Part shown: in pieces, positions 7,560 to 15,140 of the stretch
Layout: each line of letters opens with the position of its first letter
Numbering within the stretch: position 1 is the first letter of the stretch
NCBI GenBank assembly: GCA_031267075.1
Contig: JAIRZU010000051.1
Span: forward strand, 1 to 19,368
Length of the DNA stretch: 19,368 bases
Source: Holosporales bacterium
GTDB taxonomy: Bacteria; Pseudomonadota; Alphaproteobacteria; RUG11792
Reading direction: 5' to 3'
Notes under the pieces: generated by a model
What the model was told of the DNA's origin: nothing
What the model saw: the letters and a program-made list of their open reading frames with translations, nothing else
Databases searched by the model: none
Program-made: the position numbers and the translations under genes

Positions 7560-8327
7560 CTACACACCGGCATCGCGCAATATGCGCGACTTCAGACCGG
7601 GGGTTTTGCAAACAGCCGGGCCTACATGAAACACATCTGCAATCCCACTCTCATATGCTTTGATTATCACATAGATCCATCCCTCATGATAAAGGTACAT
7701 GTTTTGCCACTCTTCCCAATTGGTACGATCGTAGTTGCACAGGGTACTCCTATACTCCTTCAGGGTCTGTACGTTCGGCGTGTAGACAGTCCAGCTGTAT
7801 CCAGCCACGCTGTCTCCTCTCGTGAAGACGACATTTCCATTTTGATCTACAACTTTGTCATCCCGCATTGAGCTAAGCACTGCGCTTGCTGCTTCACATT
7901 GTTGCAAGAACTCTGGCCTTGTTGGCATGTTCTGTTGTACCGACACAGGTTCCCTATCTGGTGTCGACTCGCGGCGGCTCTCCAGTTCCGCTTGCTCATC
8001 GCCAAACAACCTCTCAGCATGCTTGTACGGGATCACTGCCTTGAACACGTGCTGGCGCTCATGATTCAGATCGGACATGAGCCACCGCTTCAGATTTTCA
8101 TACTGCTGACTGAATAGGGGGATTACAGTTGGATCGGTTGGCTGAATGGGAAGATTATGTGTTGGGGAATGTTCCTTGCTGCGGGGAGGGAGGAGGGACA
8201 TTTCTACTGGTGGCCGCGCTCTCCATGTGGGCTCAAAAGATTTGGAGCGCGGCATTCCAACAGAACCATACGTAGCACCCGCAATAGCGCACAGCACCAA
8301 CGTTCGTACTAACCACATTCCGTCCAC
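7560..8327 (-). CDS. Exported protein of unknown function
   Basis: A 255-residue protein I do not recognise. The start is GTG at 8327, preceded 6 bases earlier by TTAGGG; an in-frame stop lies 12 bases upstream, so the gene cannot begin further out. An alternative ATG three codons in is possible. Residues 1-22 form a signal peptide (MWLVRTLVLCAIAGATYGS). A Pro/Ser/Arg-rich linker follows (about 23-75), then a mixed domain with IPYKHAERLF, VYTPNV, TNWEEWQNMYLYHEGWIYVI and a C-terminal VGPAVCKTPG. Two short blocks loosely resemble the protein at 18268-19289 (V.....PY..A and PNV...TL...EWQ..YL). It lies on the same strand as ntrY, 78 bp upstream of it, and downstream of rplU-rpmA with a 161-bp gap. 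A secreted or periplasmic location is inferred from the signal peptide. Confidence 0.75.
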   Translation of the reverse strand: MDGMWLVRTLVLCAIAGATYGSVGMPRSKSFEPTWRARPPVEMSLLPPRSKEHSPTHNLPIQPTDPTVIPLFSQQYENLKRWLMSDLNHERQHVFKAVIPYKHAERLFGDEQAELESRRESTPDREPVSVQQNMPTRPEFLQQCEAASAVLSSMRDDKVVDQNGNVVFTRGDSVAGYSWTVYTPNVQTLKEYRSTLCNYDRTNWEEWQNMYLYHEGWIYVIIKAYESGIADVFHVGPAVCKTPGLKSRILRDAGV

Positions 8328-8488
8328 AGCGCACCCTAACTATCCCAAGCCTAGGCATCAAAGCCCCTACAGTATTCAGGCTAGCAGCGTGGCCCCGAGT
8401 CAGCAATAGGTTTTTCATAATTCTTCATAAGGAGTCTCGCAATGGCTCATGCACCAATCTTCAATATGCTCCCAGAGATTTGTGTGGC

Positions 8489-8752
8489 CTACTGCAGAAG
8501 TGCCGAGGTAACTCCTACGAACATCTTGTTACCACGTCCACGCTTGAAGAACACCGTTCCATCAACAAGGGAGAATATTGTGTGATCTCGGCCAAGACCT
8601 ACGTTGTCGCTAATCCCATACTTCGTTCCGCGTTGACGGATGATGATCGAGCCTGCGAGAACTGCCTGCCCCCCGTATCTCTTCACGCCAAGCCGGCGCC
8701 CTGCAGAATCTCTTCCGTTTCTCGAACTACCGCCAGCTTTCTTTGTAGCCAT
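8489..8752 (-). CDS. rpmA: 50S ribosomal protein L27
   Basis: Large-subunit protein near the peptidyl-transferase centre and P-site tRNA. The 87-residue protein has the family start MATKKAGGSSRNGRDSAGRR, then LGVKRYGGQAVLAGSIIIRQRGTKY and the IFSLVDGTVFF block. It begins directly with the mature A-T-K-K tail after Met, so there is no cleavable N-terminal extension of the Firmicutes type. A strong Shine-Dalgarno (AAAGGAG) precedes the ATG, and the start is 11 bp after the rplU stop. The obgE gene that often follows in other genomes is not present here. Confidence 0.98.
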   Translation of the reverse strand: MATKKAGGSSRNGRDSAGRRLGVKRYGGQAVLAGSIIIRQRGTKYGISDNVGLGRDHTIFSLVDGTVFFKRGRGNKMFVGVTSALLQ

Positions 8753-8763
8753 CTTTCTCTCCT

Positions 8764-9099
8764 TTAACTAGCTTGACTCACCTGAGATTCCAGGATGTCT
8801 TTTACCATCAGTACCGTGGCCCACTGCCTGTGCCCACGCTTCCTCCTATAATTATGGCGGCGCTTCTTTTTGAAAACAATAACCTTCTTATCACGCACAT
8901 GCTTCAGCACCTCGGCAGTCACGGATACCTCTCCAGTAAGATCAGCCCCTGTCACGACTCGTCCATCATCATGCTGAATCATGACAATATCCGAGAGAGA
9001 AACAACCGCCTTCGGTTCCGCATCAATCTTCTCGATCTTCAGGACATCGCCGGGCTTGACAATATATTGCTTCCCCCCCGTTCTCACTACTGCGTTCAT
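8764..9099 (-). CDS. rplU: 50S ribosomal protein L21
   Basis: Large-subunit protein that binds 23S rRNA and contacts L20. The 111 residues are slightly longer than the usual 102-105. Family signatures are AVVRTGGKQYIVKPGD at the N-terminus and the basic C-terminal block FKKKRRHNYRRKRGHRQ followed by hydrophobic VLMVKDI. The start ATG has AAGGTAGG upstream. It forms a two-gene operon with rpmA, the usual order, and is read from the promoter at 9133-9161. Confidence 0.97.
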   Translation of the reverse strand: MNAVVRTGGKQYIVKPGDVLKIEKIDAEPKAVVSLSDIVMIQHDDGRVVTGADLTGEVSVTAEVLKHVRDKKVIVFKKKRRHNYRRKRGHRQWATVLMVKDILESQVSQAS

Positions 9100-9132
9100 A
9101 ACAACAGAACCTACCTTAAAAACATCGTGGCA

Positions 9133-9161
9133 AACATACCACTTACGGTAGTGTACAACAA
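9133..9161 (-). promoter_or_regulatory. Promoter of rplU-rpmA
   Basis: On the minus strand TTGTTG (9161-9156) and TATGTT (9138-9133) are separated by 17 bp, and the -10 is preceded by TGG (extended -10 form). The -10 ends 33 bp before the rplU ATG. This is the best spaced -35/-10 pair seen in the window. Confidence 0.5.
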
Positions 9162-9291
9162 CTTGGCCTCGCTAGGCAAGTGGCTTCGCAAATTCATCCT
9201 ACATTGAGACAGCCCATCAGCCTCCACGGCAAGGCATATGTACCATGAACATACGAGGTACCTATCCAGGCTATCTCCAATTTCATGGTTA

Positions 9292-9432
9292 GCCCTCTTT
9301 CAAAACCTCCACAATCAGAATTATTGCTAGGAGACACGGAGCACAGAAGCGGAGTGTACTCAGGCGTACATGAGCATTCGAGCACCGGATCGATGCAGGA
9401 AGAAACTGATTGTGGAGGTTTTGAAAGAGGGC
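9292..9432. mobile_element. MITE-like element with 27-bp perfect terminal inverted repeats
   Basis: The left arm 9292-9318 and right arm 9406-9432 are exact reverse complements over 27 bp (GCCCTCTTTCAAAACC... on the left end). Each end is bordered by TA (9290-9291 and 9433-9434), consistent with a TA target duplication of the IS630/Tc1-mariner type. The 87-bp interior carries no credible ORF. It lies between the divergent rplU promoter and the pilus/secretion gene, whose leader begins just to the right. The parent transposase is not in the window. Confidence 0.75.
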
Positions 9433-9485
9433 TATTGATAAATGTATGACCTAGGTTAGTATGAAACTTAGGGAAAGGAATATGT

Positions 9486-10664
9486 ATGAACTCCACTCAG
9501 ATGAACATGTATATGTACAAGGCTTTGAATCGCGAAGGACAGGTGGTTGAGAAGCTGCAGGTAGCGCGCGATGAACATGACCTACGTACTATGCTTACCA
9601 ACAGCGAACTCACCCTCATCTCCGCCACCAAGAAAGGCTTCAGGTTCAAGAAGAATTGCCGTAAGTTTGCGGTGGATTTCCTGAAACATCTCAGGCAGTT
9701 ACTGTTCAACAAATTGGACTTGCTGACATCACTTGAGATTGTTGCACGACTGTTTTCAAACTCTGAGGAATGCGCCGTCGTCGAGTATATCATATCTAGC
9801 ATTAAGTCCGGATGTTCACTCTCTGCATCGCTAGCCAAAGTCGATATTTGCTTTGATAAATTAACCGTAAAGACGGTGGAGATATCGGAGAAAACATCGC
9901 AGTTAGTTGATGCTTTTGACGGGATCATAGAGTACCTCGAGGCACAGGAAGATATCAGAAAAAGTGTGAAGAACGCTATGCGGTATCCAGTTATTCTGCT
10001 CTGCTGTATCACGTGCGTTATGCTATTTTGGCTCGTATTTGTAGTACCAAGATTCGCGGAGCTGTTCGCCAATACCAATGCGCAGTTACCACTAATCACA
10101 AGGATTATCATCAGGGCTAGCAGCTTATTATCCGATCACTATGAATGCCTTACCATCGTCCTCGCCGTAGCAGGCTTCGCAATGTTTCACGTTTCAAAAA
10201 ACAGGGAAATAATGGAGCGACTCACGAAGTTCATTCCGGTCATAGCAACTATAAAGCGAGAGATGTTCGCTATGAGTTTCTTCTATGCGATGGGAGTGAT
10301 GATCCGCGAAAAGATACACTTGATCGAAGGACTGGAATGCATCGCCAGCATAGGGCATTCGAGCAAAATACATAAGATCATAGCGCTCGTTAAAAGCGGA
10401 ACAACATTGTCGGGAGCCCTGAAACAGAGTGACCTATTCCATGACCACGAGCTATCAATAATAATGGCTGGTGAAAATTCTGGCGACTTATGGCCAGCCT
10501 TCAAATCAGGTGGAGACATGCTGAAATCGAGATTGAGCAACAAAACACAGAAGGCAGTTAGCATGATACAACCCATCACAATCATCTTCATCGGTGGGAT
10601 GCTGATTATCATAATCTGCTCCGTGATCATGCCAATGTACTCAAACCTAGAGTTCTGTACGTAA
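9486..10664 (+). CDS. Type II secretion / type IV pilus inner-membrane protein (GspF/PilC family)
   Basis: Polytopic inner-membrane platform protein of type II secretion and type IV pilus machines, which links the assembly ATPase to pseudopilin extrusion. The 392 residues are typical for the family. The N-terminus has MYMYKALNREGQVVE (compare the usual F.Y.A.d..G). Two T2SSF domains follow: about 65-190, ending in the first membrane segment VILLCCITCVMLFWLVFVVPRF (about 168-190), and about 265-390, ending in IIFIGGMLIIIICSVIMPMY. A middle membrane segment lies near 220-236. AAAGG seven bases before the ATG supports this start. No GspE/PilB ATPase, pseudopilin or secretin gene is in the window, so the gene stands alone between a MITE-like element and an rlmE remnant. 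Confidence 0.88.
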   Translation: MNSTQMNMYMYKALNREGQVVEKLQVARDEHDLRTMLTNSELTLISATKKGFRFKKNCRKFAVDFLKHLRQLLFNKLDLLTSLEIVARLFSNSEECAVVEYIISSIKSGCSLSASLAKVDICFDKLTVKTVEISEKTSQLVDAFDGIIEYLEAQEDIRKSVKNAMRYPVILLCCITCVMLFWLVFVVPRFAELFANTNAQLPLITRIIIRASSLLSDHYECLTIVLAVAGFAMFHVSKNREIMERLTKFIPVIATIKREMFAMSFFYAMGVMIREKIHLIEGLECIASIGHSSKIHKIIALVKSGTTLSGALKQSDLFHDHELSIIMAGENSGDLWPAFKSGGDMLKSRLSNKTQKAVSMIQPITIIFIGGMLIIIICSVIMPMYSNLEFCT

Positions 10665-10853
10665 AGCACCGCAGTAGGTAGAGGAAGGTGAGCTCTCCCC
10701 CCCTGGAGCAGCTCCAAGATCTACCACGACTGACGATCGTTTGATGATCCCAAACTTCTTCTGAATTTCAATGAGCTTGAAAGCGGCTCTAGTCCTGTAT
10801 CCATTTGCCTTAGCCATAGCGACATATGGGTCATTAACCCGCCTTGTTATAGA
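10647..10853 (-). pseudogene. rlmE: Remnant of 23S rRNA 2'-O-methyltransferase RlmE (FtsJ/RrmJ)
   Basis: The minus strand encodes NDPYVAMAKANGYRTRAA followed by FKLIEIQKKFGIIKRSSV and then VVDLGAAPGG, which match the start of RlmE: the NDPY.. segment, the YRxRAxxKL helix with the catalytic Lys, and SAM motif I (DLGAAPGG). RlmE is about 200-230 residues; here similarity ends at a G7 tract (10697-10703) and the frame runs only to a stop at 10647, inside the end of the convergent GspF gene. Upstream the frame closes at 10854, so the usual basic N-terminal leader (about 20 residues) is missing, and the only in-frame ATG is at 10817. An ATG with a better ribosome-binding site at about 10834 is in a different frame. 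A perfect extended -10 still lies upstream. I read this as a decayed gene truncated at its 3' side by rearrangement. Confidence 0.75.
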
Positions 10854-10871
10854 TTACACTACGATCGTTCA

Positions 10872-10880
10872 ATTATAGCA
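10872..10880 (-). promoter_or_regulatory. Extended -10 promoter before the rlmE remnant
   Basis: On the minus strand TGCTATAAT is identical to the element before the 1801 gene. It lies about 55 bp upstream of the first in-frame ATG of the rlmE remnant and was probably its promoter. Confidence 0.45.
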
Positions 10881-10974
10881 CAGGGATGCATGGGAACTCC
10901 AATCACGTGCATACCAATATGCTGATATTTTATGTTACAGGAAGCTAATTTAATATTGCAAACAGGAAGAGGTT

Positions 10975-11778
10975 TTGGTATCATATGTCAGCAGTGAAGT
11001 GGGTGGCGCAACGACGGCTAAGCGAATAAGCAAAACAATGGTGCTATTCCTGTGCAGCATAGGGGCACCGAAAGCTATGGAAGGATGGGACACCGGACTC
11101 TTCCTCGGGGGTCACTTCGGTCCAGGACTTGGAATCCAAGGTTTGTCTCAGAGCTCTCTCCATGACGCTGGTGTTGCACTACATCCCTCACCACACAATC
11201 CTGTAGCCGTTGAGCGGGGCCACCCAGGAAGTAGCGAAGGTACAATGCTCGAGTACCTAGCACAAATTGGTGAAGCAGAGCCGACGCATAGCACGCTAAA
11301 TGCAATAATAACTCTCCTCGACGGAGACCAGGACGGCCTACGTTTACGTGGCAAACCGCCCCCCAAGCACCACAGCAAGTCCAGCACGGTACAGTCTATT
11401 GAAAACCATGCAACCGAATATAGACGGGCAATCGAAGACAATCCCGCACTCCGAAGCAATATAATTCAAATCATCAAGAGACAGGGGCGCCCTGGTATAA
11501 CACGGCAGATACACTCCCCACCGCAATATCCAGAGATAGTGCAAGCACAGATCCTCTGCATATTCGGGCGACCGCTTACAACGACCGAGTTCGAAGTAGT
11601 CGCCGCTTATCTGGCTGACCAGAACCCTTACATCCCGCTTTTCCCAACACATTTAACCCAGCATAAGGCGCCCCGCGACAAATGGCTGAACGAGAACTGG
11701 GCCCTTATGTACGAGACCATCACAAAGTTAGGGCTGCAAAAAGAAGTTCGCTCGCTGATCGGTATAGCATCAGAGTAA
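10975..11778 (+). CDS. Exported protein of unknown function
   Basis: A 267-residue protein I do not recognise. The longest frame opens with TTG at 10975, preceded by AGGAAG about five bases away. A later ATG at 11038 would start MVLFLCSIGAPKAMEG with no good ribosome-binding site. With the TTG start, a polar n-region ending KRISKT leads into the short hydrophobic core VLFLCSIGA, so the first 37 residues resemble a signal peptide. Next come a Gly-rich stretch (TGLFLGGHFGPGLGIQG), a Pro/Lys/His linker (KPPPKHHSKSS, about 120-132) and a helical C-terminal half with IFGRPLTTTEFEVVAAYLAD and WLNENWALMYETITKLG. It ends 30 bp from the convergent helicase gene and follows the rlmE remnant. No homologue is known to me; a secreted role is inference. 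Confidence 0.7.
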   Translation: MVSYVSSEVGGATTAKRISKTMVLFLCSIGAPKAMEGWDTGLFLGGHFGPGLGIQGLSQSSLHDAGVALHPSPHNPVAVERGHPGSSEGTMLEYLAQIGEAEPTHSTLNAIITLLDGDQDGLRLRGKPPPKHHSKSSTVQSIENHATEYRRAIEDNPALRSNIIQIIKRQGRPGITRQIHSPPQYPEIVQAQILCIFGRPLTTTEFEVVAAYLADQNPYIPLFPTHLTQHKAPRDKWLNENWALMYETITKLGLQKEVRSLIGIASE

Positions 11779-11808
11779 GTCTTGAATAGCCTCCATGATG
11801 CATCCCCA

Positions 11809-14301
11809 TTACAACACTGGGTATGTGATAGCCTCCTTTATCATGCTGTAGGCGCTCTTGCCGCTTGGTTCTCCGAAGATGCAGAGGCTATCCCTTGCCC
11901 TAGTCATTGCGACATATAGTAGCCTTACTAGCTCATTCCTCTCCTCCATATACTCGGCCTCCATAACGGCATCAAGCTCCTCAAACGACTCACGCTTTGG
12001 AGGTTTTATGATGCATAGCCGTACCTGCCGTTCGCTTGCTTTTCCGTAGTTTGTGAACACAATTTTGGTCTTTGCCTTGTCGGCTTCGAGGTTGAAATCT
12101 AGTAGGAATACCGAGTCTGCCTCGAGGCCCTTTGCTCCGTGAATCGTCGACAGCCTGACGGTGTTCCTGATGCTGTCTGTGTTTGCAATCTGCTTCTCGC
12201 GCTCACGAAAGTATGAGAGGAACTCCTGGAGGTGGCCGGGGCTAGTTTCCATGAAGCGCATTACCTCGTCTATGAATGCTGAGATGACTTCTGAGTCCCT
12301 GGTTGACGGCCGCTTTACGTCCATAACAATGCCGTAGAAAAACCCCAGCAGATCGTTATGTTTGGAACGGCTAATGACCTCGCTCAGGTACGCATACTTG
12401 TCATGATCAAACGTGCGCAACCTGTCGAGAACCGAGGTTATTCTGCCGTAGCATATCTCATACAGATCATCATCAGTCATTGGAACATCGAAGAAGTAGG
12501 GGCTTTTTAGCACACATGCAACGGCATAATCACTAGCTTCAGTATTTATGCAGATGTCGGCGAGCGCCAGTATGTCCATGACTAGTAGGCATTCGTTTAG
12601 CGCGAGTCTGTCGGAAGATACGACGTTCACCCCGAGGGCGCGTAACTCGCTGACGACGTCGTTGGAGAGCTGCGTTCTGCTCCTAGTGAGAATCAGGATA
12701 TCCATTCCGGCTGAGTTATAAATATGTTCAGCAATCTTTTTTGCTTTGTCCTCTGCCTCTGAGATGTCGACCATTTCAAATGCCTTACTCAGCTCAGGAG
12801 GTGGATCGTCGCAGCGCCTGGCGGCCACATGCTTCTTGTATGGTATCGAGCCCAGGTCAAGATCAAACTTCGCATTGATATGTTCAAAGACGCGATCAAC
12901 CACAGCAAGGATCTCTGGAACAGTACGGTAGTTCATATTGAGATAATCGGTTTTGCACGGCTTCCCAAGTTTTGAGAGAGAATCTTTGCAGCCATCGTAG
13001 AAGTCAGAAAGCATTTTGTAGTGGGCGCCCTGGAACCGGTAGATCGACTGCTTCGTATCGCCAACCACCATGATGGAGCTGCGGCTGCCGGCGTCAGCAA
13101 ACACATCACTCGCGAAAAGAGAAACCAGCTCCCACTGGACCGTACTCAGGTCCTGCGCCTCATCTACCATGATCGATTTGATGCCGCTGCATACGTTGGA
13201 CAGTACGAATTCCTTGGCACAGCTCTGCGTCATGAGGTATTTTGTTTTGTACAGGACGTCCGAGAAATCCAGGACATTCTGCGCGGCCTTGAGGTTCTGG
13301 TACTCGTCGAGAATGATCTTAGCTGCATCGATGAATCCGCAACTCCTTTCTATGAAATTCCTCTTTTTCAGGTTCTGAGAATTTTCGAAAATCGTATGAG
13401 CGACGGAGCTAGCCATTGTCTTATTTTTAAATGGTAATCTCATGCGAATCGTACCTGCAGCAGTCAGGAAGTGTGAGGTTAGATCTGGTTGATTACCAAG
13501 CCCCTCCTCATTCAGAAATGCCATCTGCTCCTCTGAAAATTCCAGATGTGGCTTCGGGCGGAAGATACTATTCAACACAGCCCTGTATGCATCGGCATCC
13601 TGGTATTGGTATCCACTGAAAAACTCACGAAAGTTTGAAGAGAGCTGATACACCTTTTCTACTAGCTCCTCGAAGGAGTACGTCGACATTGAGCTGGATA
13701 GCCCATGCCAGAGGTCATCTCTATGGAGTAATTTCTGAATGGCGTTTCGCTTAGCTTGCTGCAGGATGATGGCTGCGTCGCACTCATCTATTATCTCGTA
13801 GTTCGGTGAGATTCCGGCCTCCAGAGGGAATTGTTGTAGAAGCTCTTGACAAAGCGAGTGAATCGTTACTATCCTGATATTGGAGAGGTTGTCCTGAAAT
13901 TTGAAGAACATTGAAGCTGCGTTTGTGATGTCACTCTCAGAGATGGTGCCCAGGTCGAGGTGGTCTCTCAGGTAGGTTTCTACAAAATTACTTTCGTTCA
14001 GATACAGTGATTCTAGGATCCTCGACATCCTGGTGCTCATCTCCAGAACAGCTGCATTGGTGAAGGTTAGGCATAGGATCTCGCTTGGGTGCAAGCCGCA
14101 GAATACGGACTTCACGTAGCGATCAACTAATGTACTCGTCTTCCCGGAACCAGCCGATGCAAAGACAAAGCATGAAGATGTTACATCCAGAGCGCTTCCT
14201 CGGAGCATGCTAAAGAACCTGTTACCGTGCACTGATGCGCTTGAGGCGAGGCTACCAGACAATTGCCCACGATACAAGTTGGCTTTTGCTAGACCTCTCA
14301 T
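11809..14301 (-). CDS. addA: AddA/UvrD-type superfamily 1 DNA helicase, nuclease domain absent
   Basis: ATP-dependent 3'-5' DNA helicase of double-strand-break processing. Counting from the ATG at 14301 there are 830 residues. Helicase motifs in order: I (FVFASAGSGKTSTLVDRYV, about 47-65), Ia (CLTFTNAAVLEMSTRM), II (IMVDEAQDLSTVQWELV), III (VVGDTKQSIYRFQGA), IV (LNMNYRTVPEIL), V (LSTIHGAKGLEADSVFLLD) and VI (RLLYVAMTRARDSLCIFG). The phrasing of motifs I and III is AddA-like. The frame is open to 14367, but a strong GGGGGAAG lies four bases before the ATG at 14301, and the extra 22 residues look non-protein. Typical AddA is about 1100-1200 residues with a C-terminal RecB-like nuclease; here the protein ends about 25 residues after motif VI. 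The partner AddB is not in the window, so uvrD-like is an alternative name. Confidence 0.9.
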   Translation of the reverse strand: MRGLAKANLYRGQLSGSLASSASVHGNRFFSMLRGSALDVTSSCFVFASAGSGKTSTLVDRYVKSVFCGLHPSEILCLTFTNAAVLEMSTRMSRILESLYLNESNFVETYLRDHLDLGTISESDITNAASMFFKFQDNLSNIRIVTIHSLCQELLQQFPLEAGISPNYEIIDECDAAIILQQAKRNAIQKLLHRDDLWHGLSSSMSTYSFEELVEKVYQLSSNFREFFSGYQYQDADAYRAVLNSIFRPKPHLEFSEEQMAFLNEEGLGNQPDLTSHFLTAAGTIRMRLPFKNKTMASSVAHTIFENSQNLKKRNFIERSCGFIDAAKIILDEYQNLKAAQNVLDFSDVLYKTKYLMTQSCAKEFVLSNVCSGIKSIMVDEAQDLSTVQWELVSLFASDVFADAGSRSSIMVVGDTKQSIYRFQGAHYKMLSDFYDGCKDSLSKLGKPCKTDYLNMNYRTVPEILAVVDRVFEHINAKFDLDLGSIPYKKHVAARRCDDPPPELSKAFEMVDISEAEDKAKKIAEHIYNSAGMDILILTRSRTQLSNDVVSELRALGVNVVSSDRLALNECLLVMDILALADICINTEASDYAVACVLKSPYFFDVPMTDDDLYEICYGRITSVLDRLRTFDHDKYAYLSEVISRSKHNDLLGFFYGIVMDVKRPSTRDSEVISAFIDEVMRFMETSPGHLQEFLSYFREREKQIANTDSIRNTVRLSTIHGAKGLEADSVFLLDFNLEADKAKTKIVFTNYGKASERQVRLCIIKPPKRESFEELDAVMEAEYMEERNELVRLLYVAMTRARDSLCIFGEPSGKSAYSMIKEAITYPVL

Positions 14302-14388
14302 ATATCTTCCCCCAGTACAATGAGGGGGTGACTCATGGTAGAGTTGCATCGAGCTCCAGGAGAGCATGTACAGTTCTCCCTTGGAGGG

Positions 14389-14502
14389 TTCATAGGCTGA
14401 ACGATAGATCTTTTGAATGATAGATTCGTTTTGCAGTCAGAAGCCTATGAATCATCGATAATCGTACGGTTGGTAGAGCAGGCTCGGATATGAGGGTGAT
14501 TT
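14389..14502 (+). other. Noncoding left-end region of the IS110 remnant, possible bridge-RNA site
   Basis: Upstream of the IS110 ORF a 10-bp inverted repeat (TTCATAGGCT at 14389-14398 and AGCCTATGAA at 14441-14450) encloses two similar GATAGAT segments. IS110-group elements are known to encode a bridge RNA in this noncoding end, so this may be its remnant. Seen: the inverted repeat and position. Inferred: the RNA. Confidence 0.3.
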
Positions 14503-14709
14503 ATGATGAACGTTATAGGGTGTGATATAGGCAAGAGGAGTCTTGATGTGTTCTTAGATGGGAGACATTGTAGATTTGGGAATGATACTGAGGGGATTAG
14601 TGAGTTTGTTTTAAGATGCAAAAGTCTTGAGAATCCCAGTGTAATCCTTGAACCAACAGGAGGACATGAGAGGAAGTTGGTTAGGTCTTTGAGACATTTA
14701 CTTTACTAG
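14503..14709 (+). pseudogene. IS110-family transposase, N-terminal fragment
   Basis: The 68-residue ORF begins MMNVIGCDIGKRSLDVFLDG and continues to SVILEPTGGHERKLVRSL. These are the first acidic motif (D8) and the glutamate motif (E in LEPTGG) of the RuvC-like DEDD domain of IS110 recombinases, normally 300-400 residues. The reading frame ends where the IS1-like terminal repeat begins (14691), so the last residues (RHLLY) come from the inserted element. Neither the rest of the RuvC domain nor the C-terminal serine domain is found downstream. It is therefore an inactive remnant interrupted by a second element. Confidence 0.8.
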
Positions 14710-15140
14710 TTGATGAAGCTTGTCCAAGTACCAACCACAGTGACGTTGTACGCTGGTTTTGAGCGCTTCCCAAGCATTAGACGGTGTGGAAATTTACGCT
14801 AATCAACTAGATAAGTAAATGTCTCGATAAGGAAACACTAGGGAAGTTTCTAGATGATATAGGGATAGAGGGGAGGGAGTTTGTAACAGATGACTATGAG
14901 GCATACCATCAACTTATACCAGAGTACCAATTGTTTACAGGGAAGGACCTTACTTACCCTATAGAGCAGGATAATAGTAACACAAGACATTACATAGGAA
15001 GGTTTAGGAGGAGGAGTAAGATAGCATCGAGAAGCATTGAAATGGTTGAGTTGTCGCTATTGTTGCTGTATCACTTTCAGTATGGGGAACTGTTGGACAA
15101 CTTGCGGCATGCGTTCATCAACTAGTAAAGTAAATGCCTC
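14691..15140 (+). mobile_element. IS1-like element remnant inserted in the IS110 remnant
   Basis: The unit is bounded by inverted repeats 14691-14716 and 15115-15140 that match at 25 of 26 positions. A third, slightly diverged copy in the right-end orientation lies inside at 14801-14825, so 14691-14825 is itself a 135-bp stretch bounded by inverted repeats. The transposase part left is only the C-terminal portion. The right end abuts the 104-bp repeat copy B with no IS110 sequence beyond it, so a deletion or rearrangement followed the insertion. Confidence 0.65.
14811..15125 (+). pseudogene. IS1-family transposase (InsB-like), C-terminal fragment
   Basis: The frame runs from 14811 to TAG at 15125. 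It contains FVTDDYEAYHQLIPEYQ (the second catalytic Asp region) and, after YPIEQDNSNTRHYIGRF, RRRSKIASRSIEMVELSLLL, which is the conserved end of the IS1 DDE transposase with its Glu (IEQ) and Arg-rich segment. A full protein is about 230 residues; about 95 recognisable residues remain. There is no start codon with a ribosome-binding site at the fragment's 5' side, and an in-frame TAG lies just before 14811, so it is inactive. The stop codon lies inside the right terminal repeat. Confidence 0.8.

Noticed and set aside
8442..8585. A plus-strand ORF starting MAHAPIFNMLPE with a good AAGGAG before its ATG
   Set aside because: It encodes only 47 residues, nearly all antisense to rpmA, with no recognisable features; the ribosome-binding site match is probably accidental.
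9194..9496. A 100-residue minus-strand ORF upstream of the GspF gene
   Set aside because: It crosses the whole MITE-like element with its inverted repeats, so its sequence is explained by that element and not by a protein.
9497..10111. A 204-residue minus-strand ORF opposite the GspF gene
   Set aside because: It overlaps the well-supported GspF reading frame, and its Ser/Cys-rich sequence has no recognisable motif.
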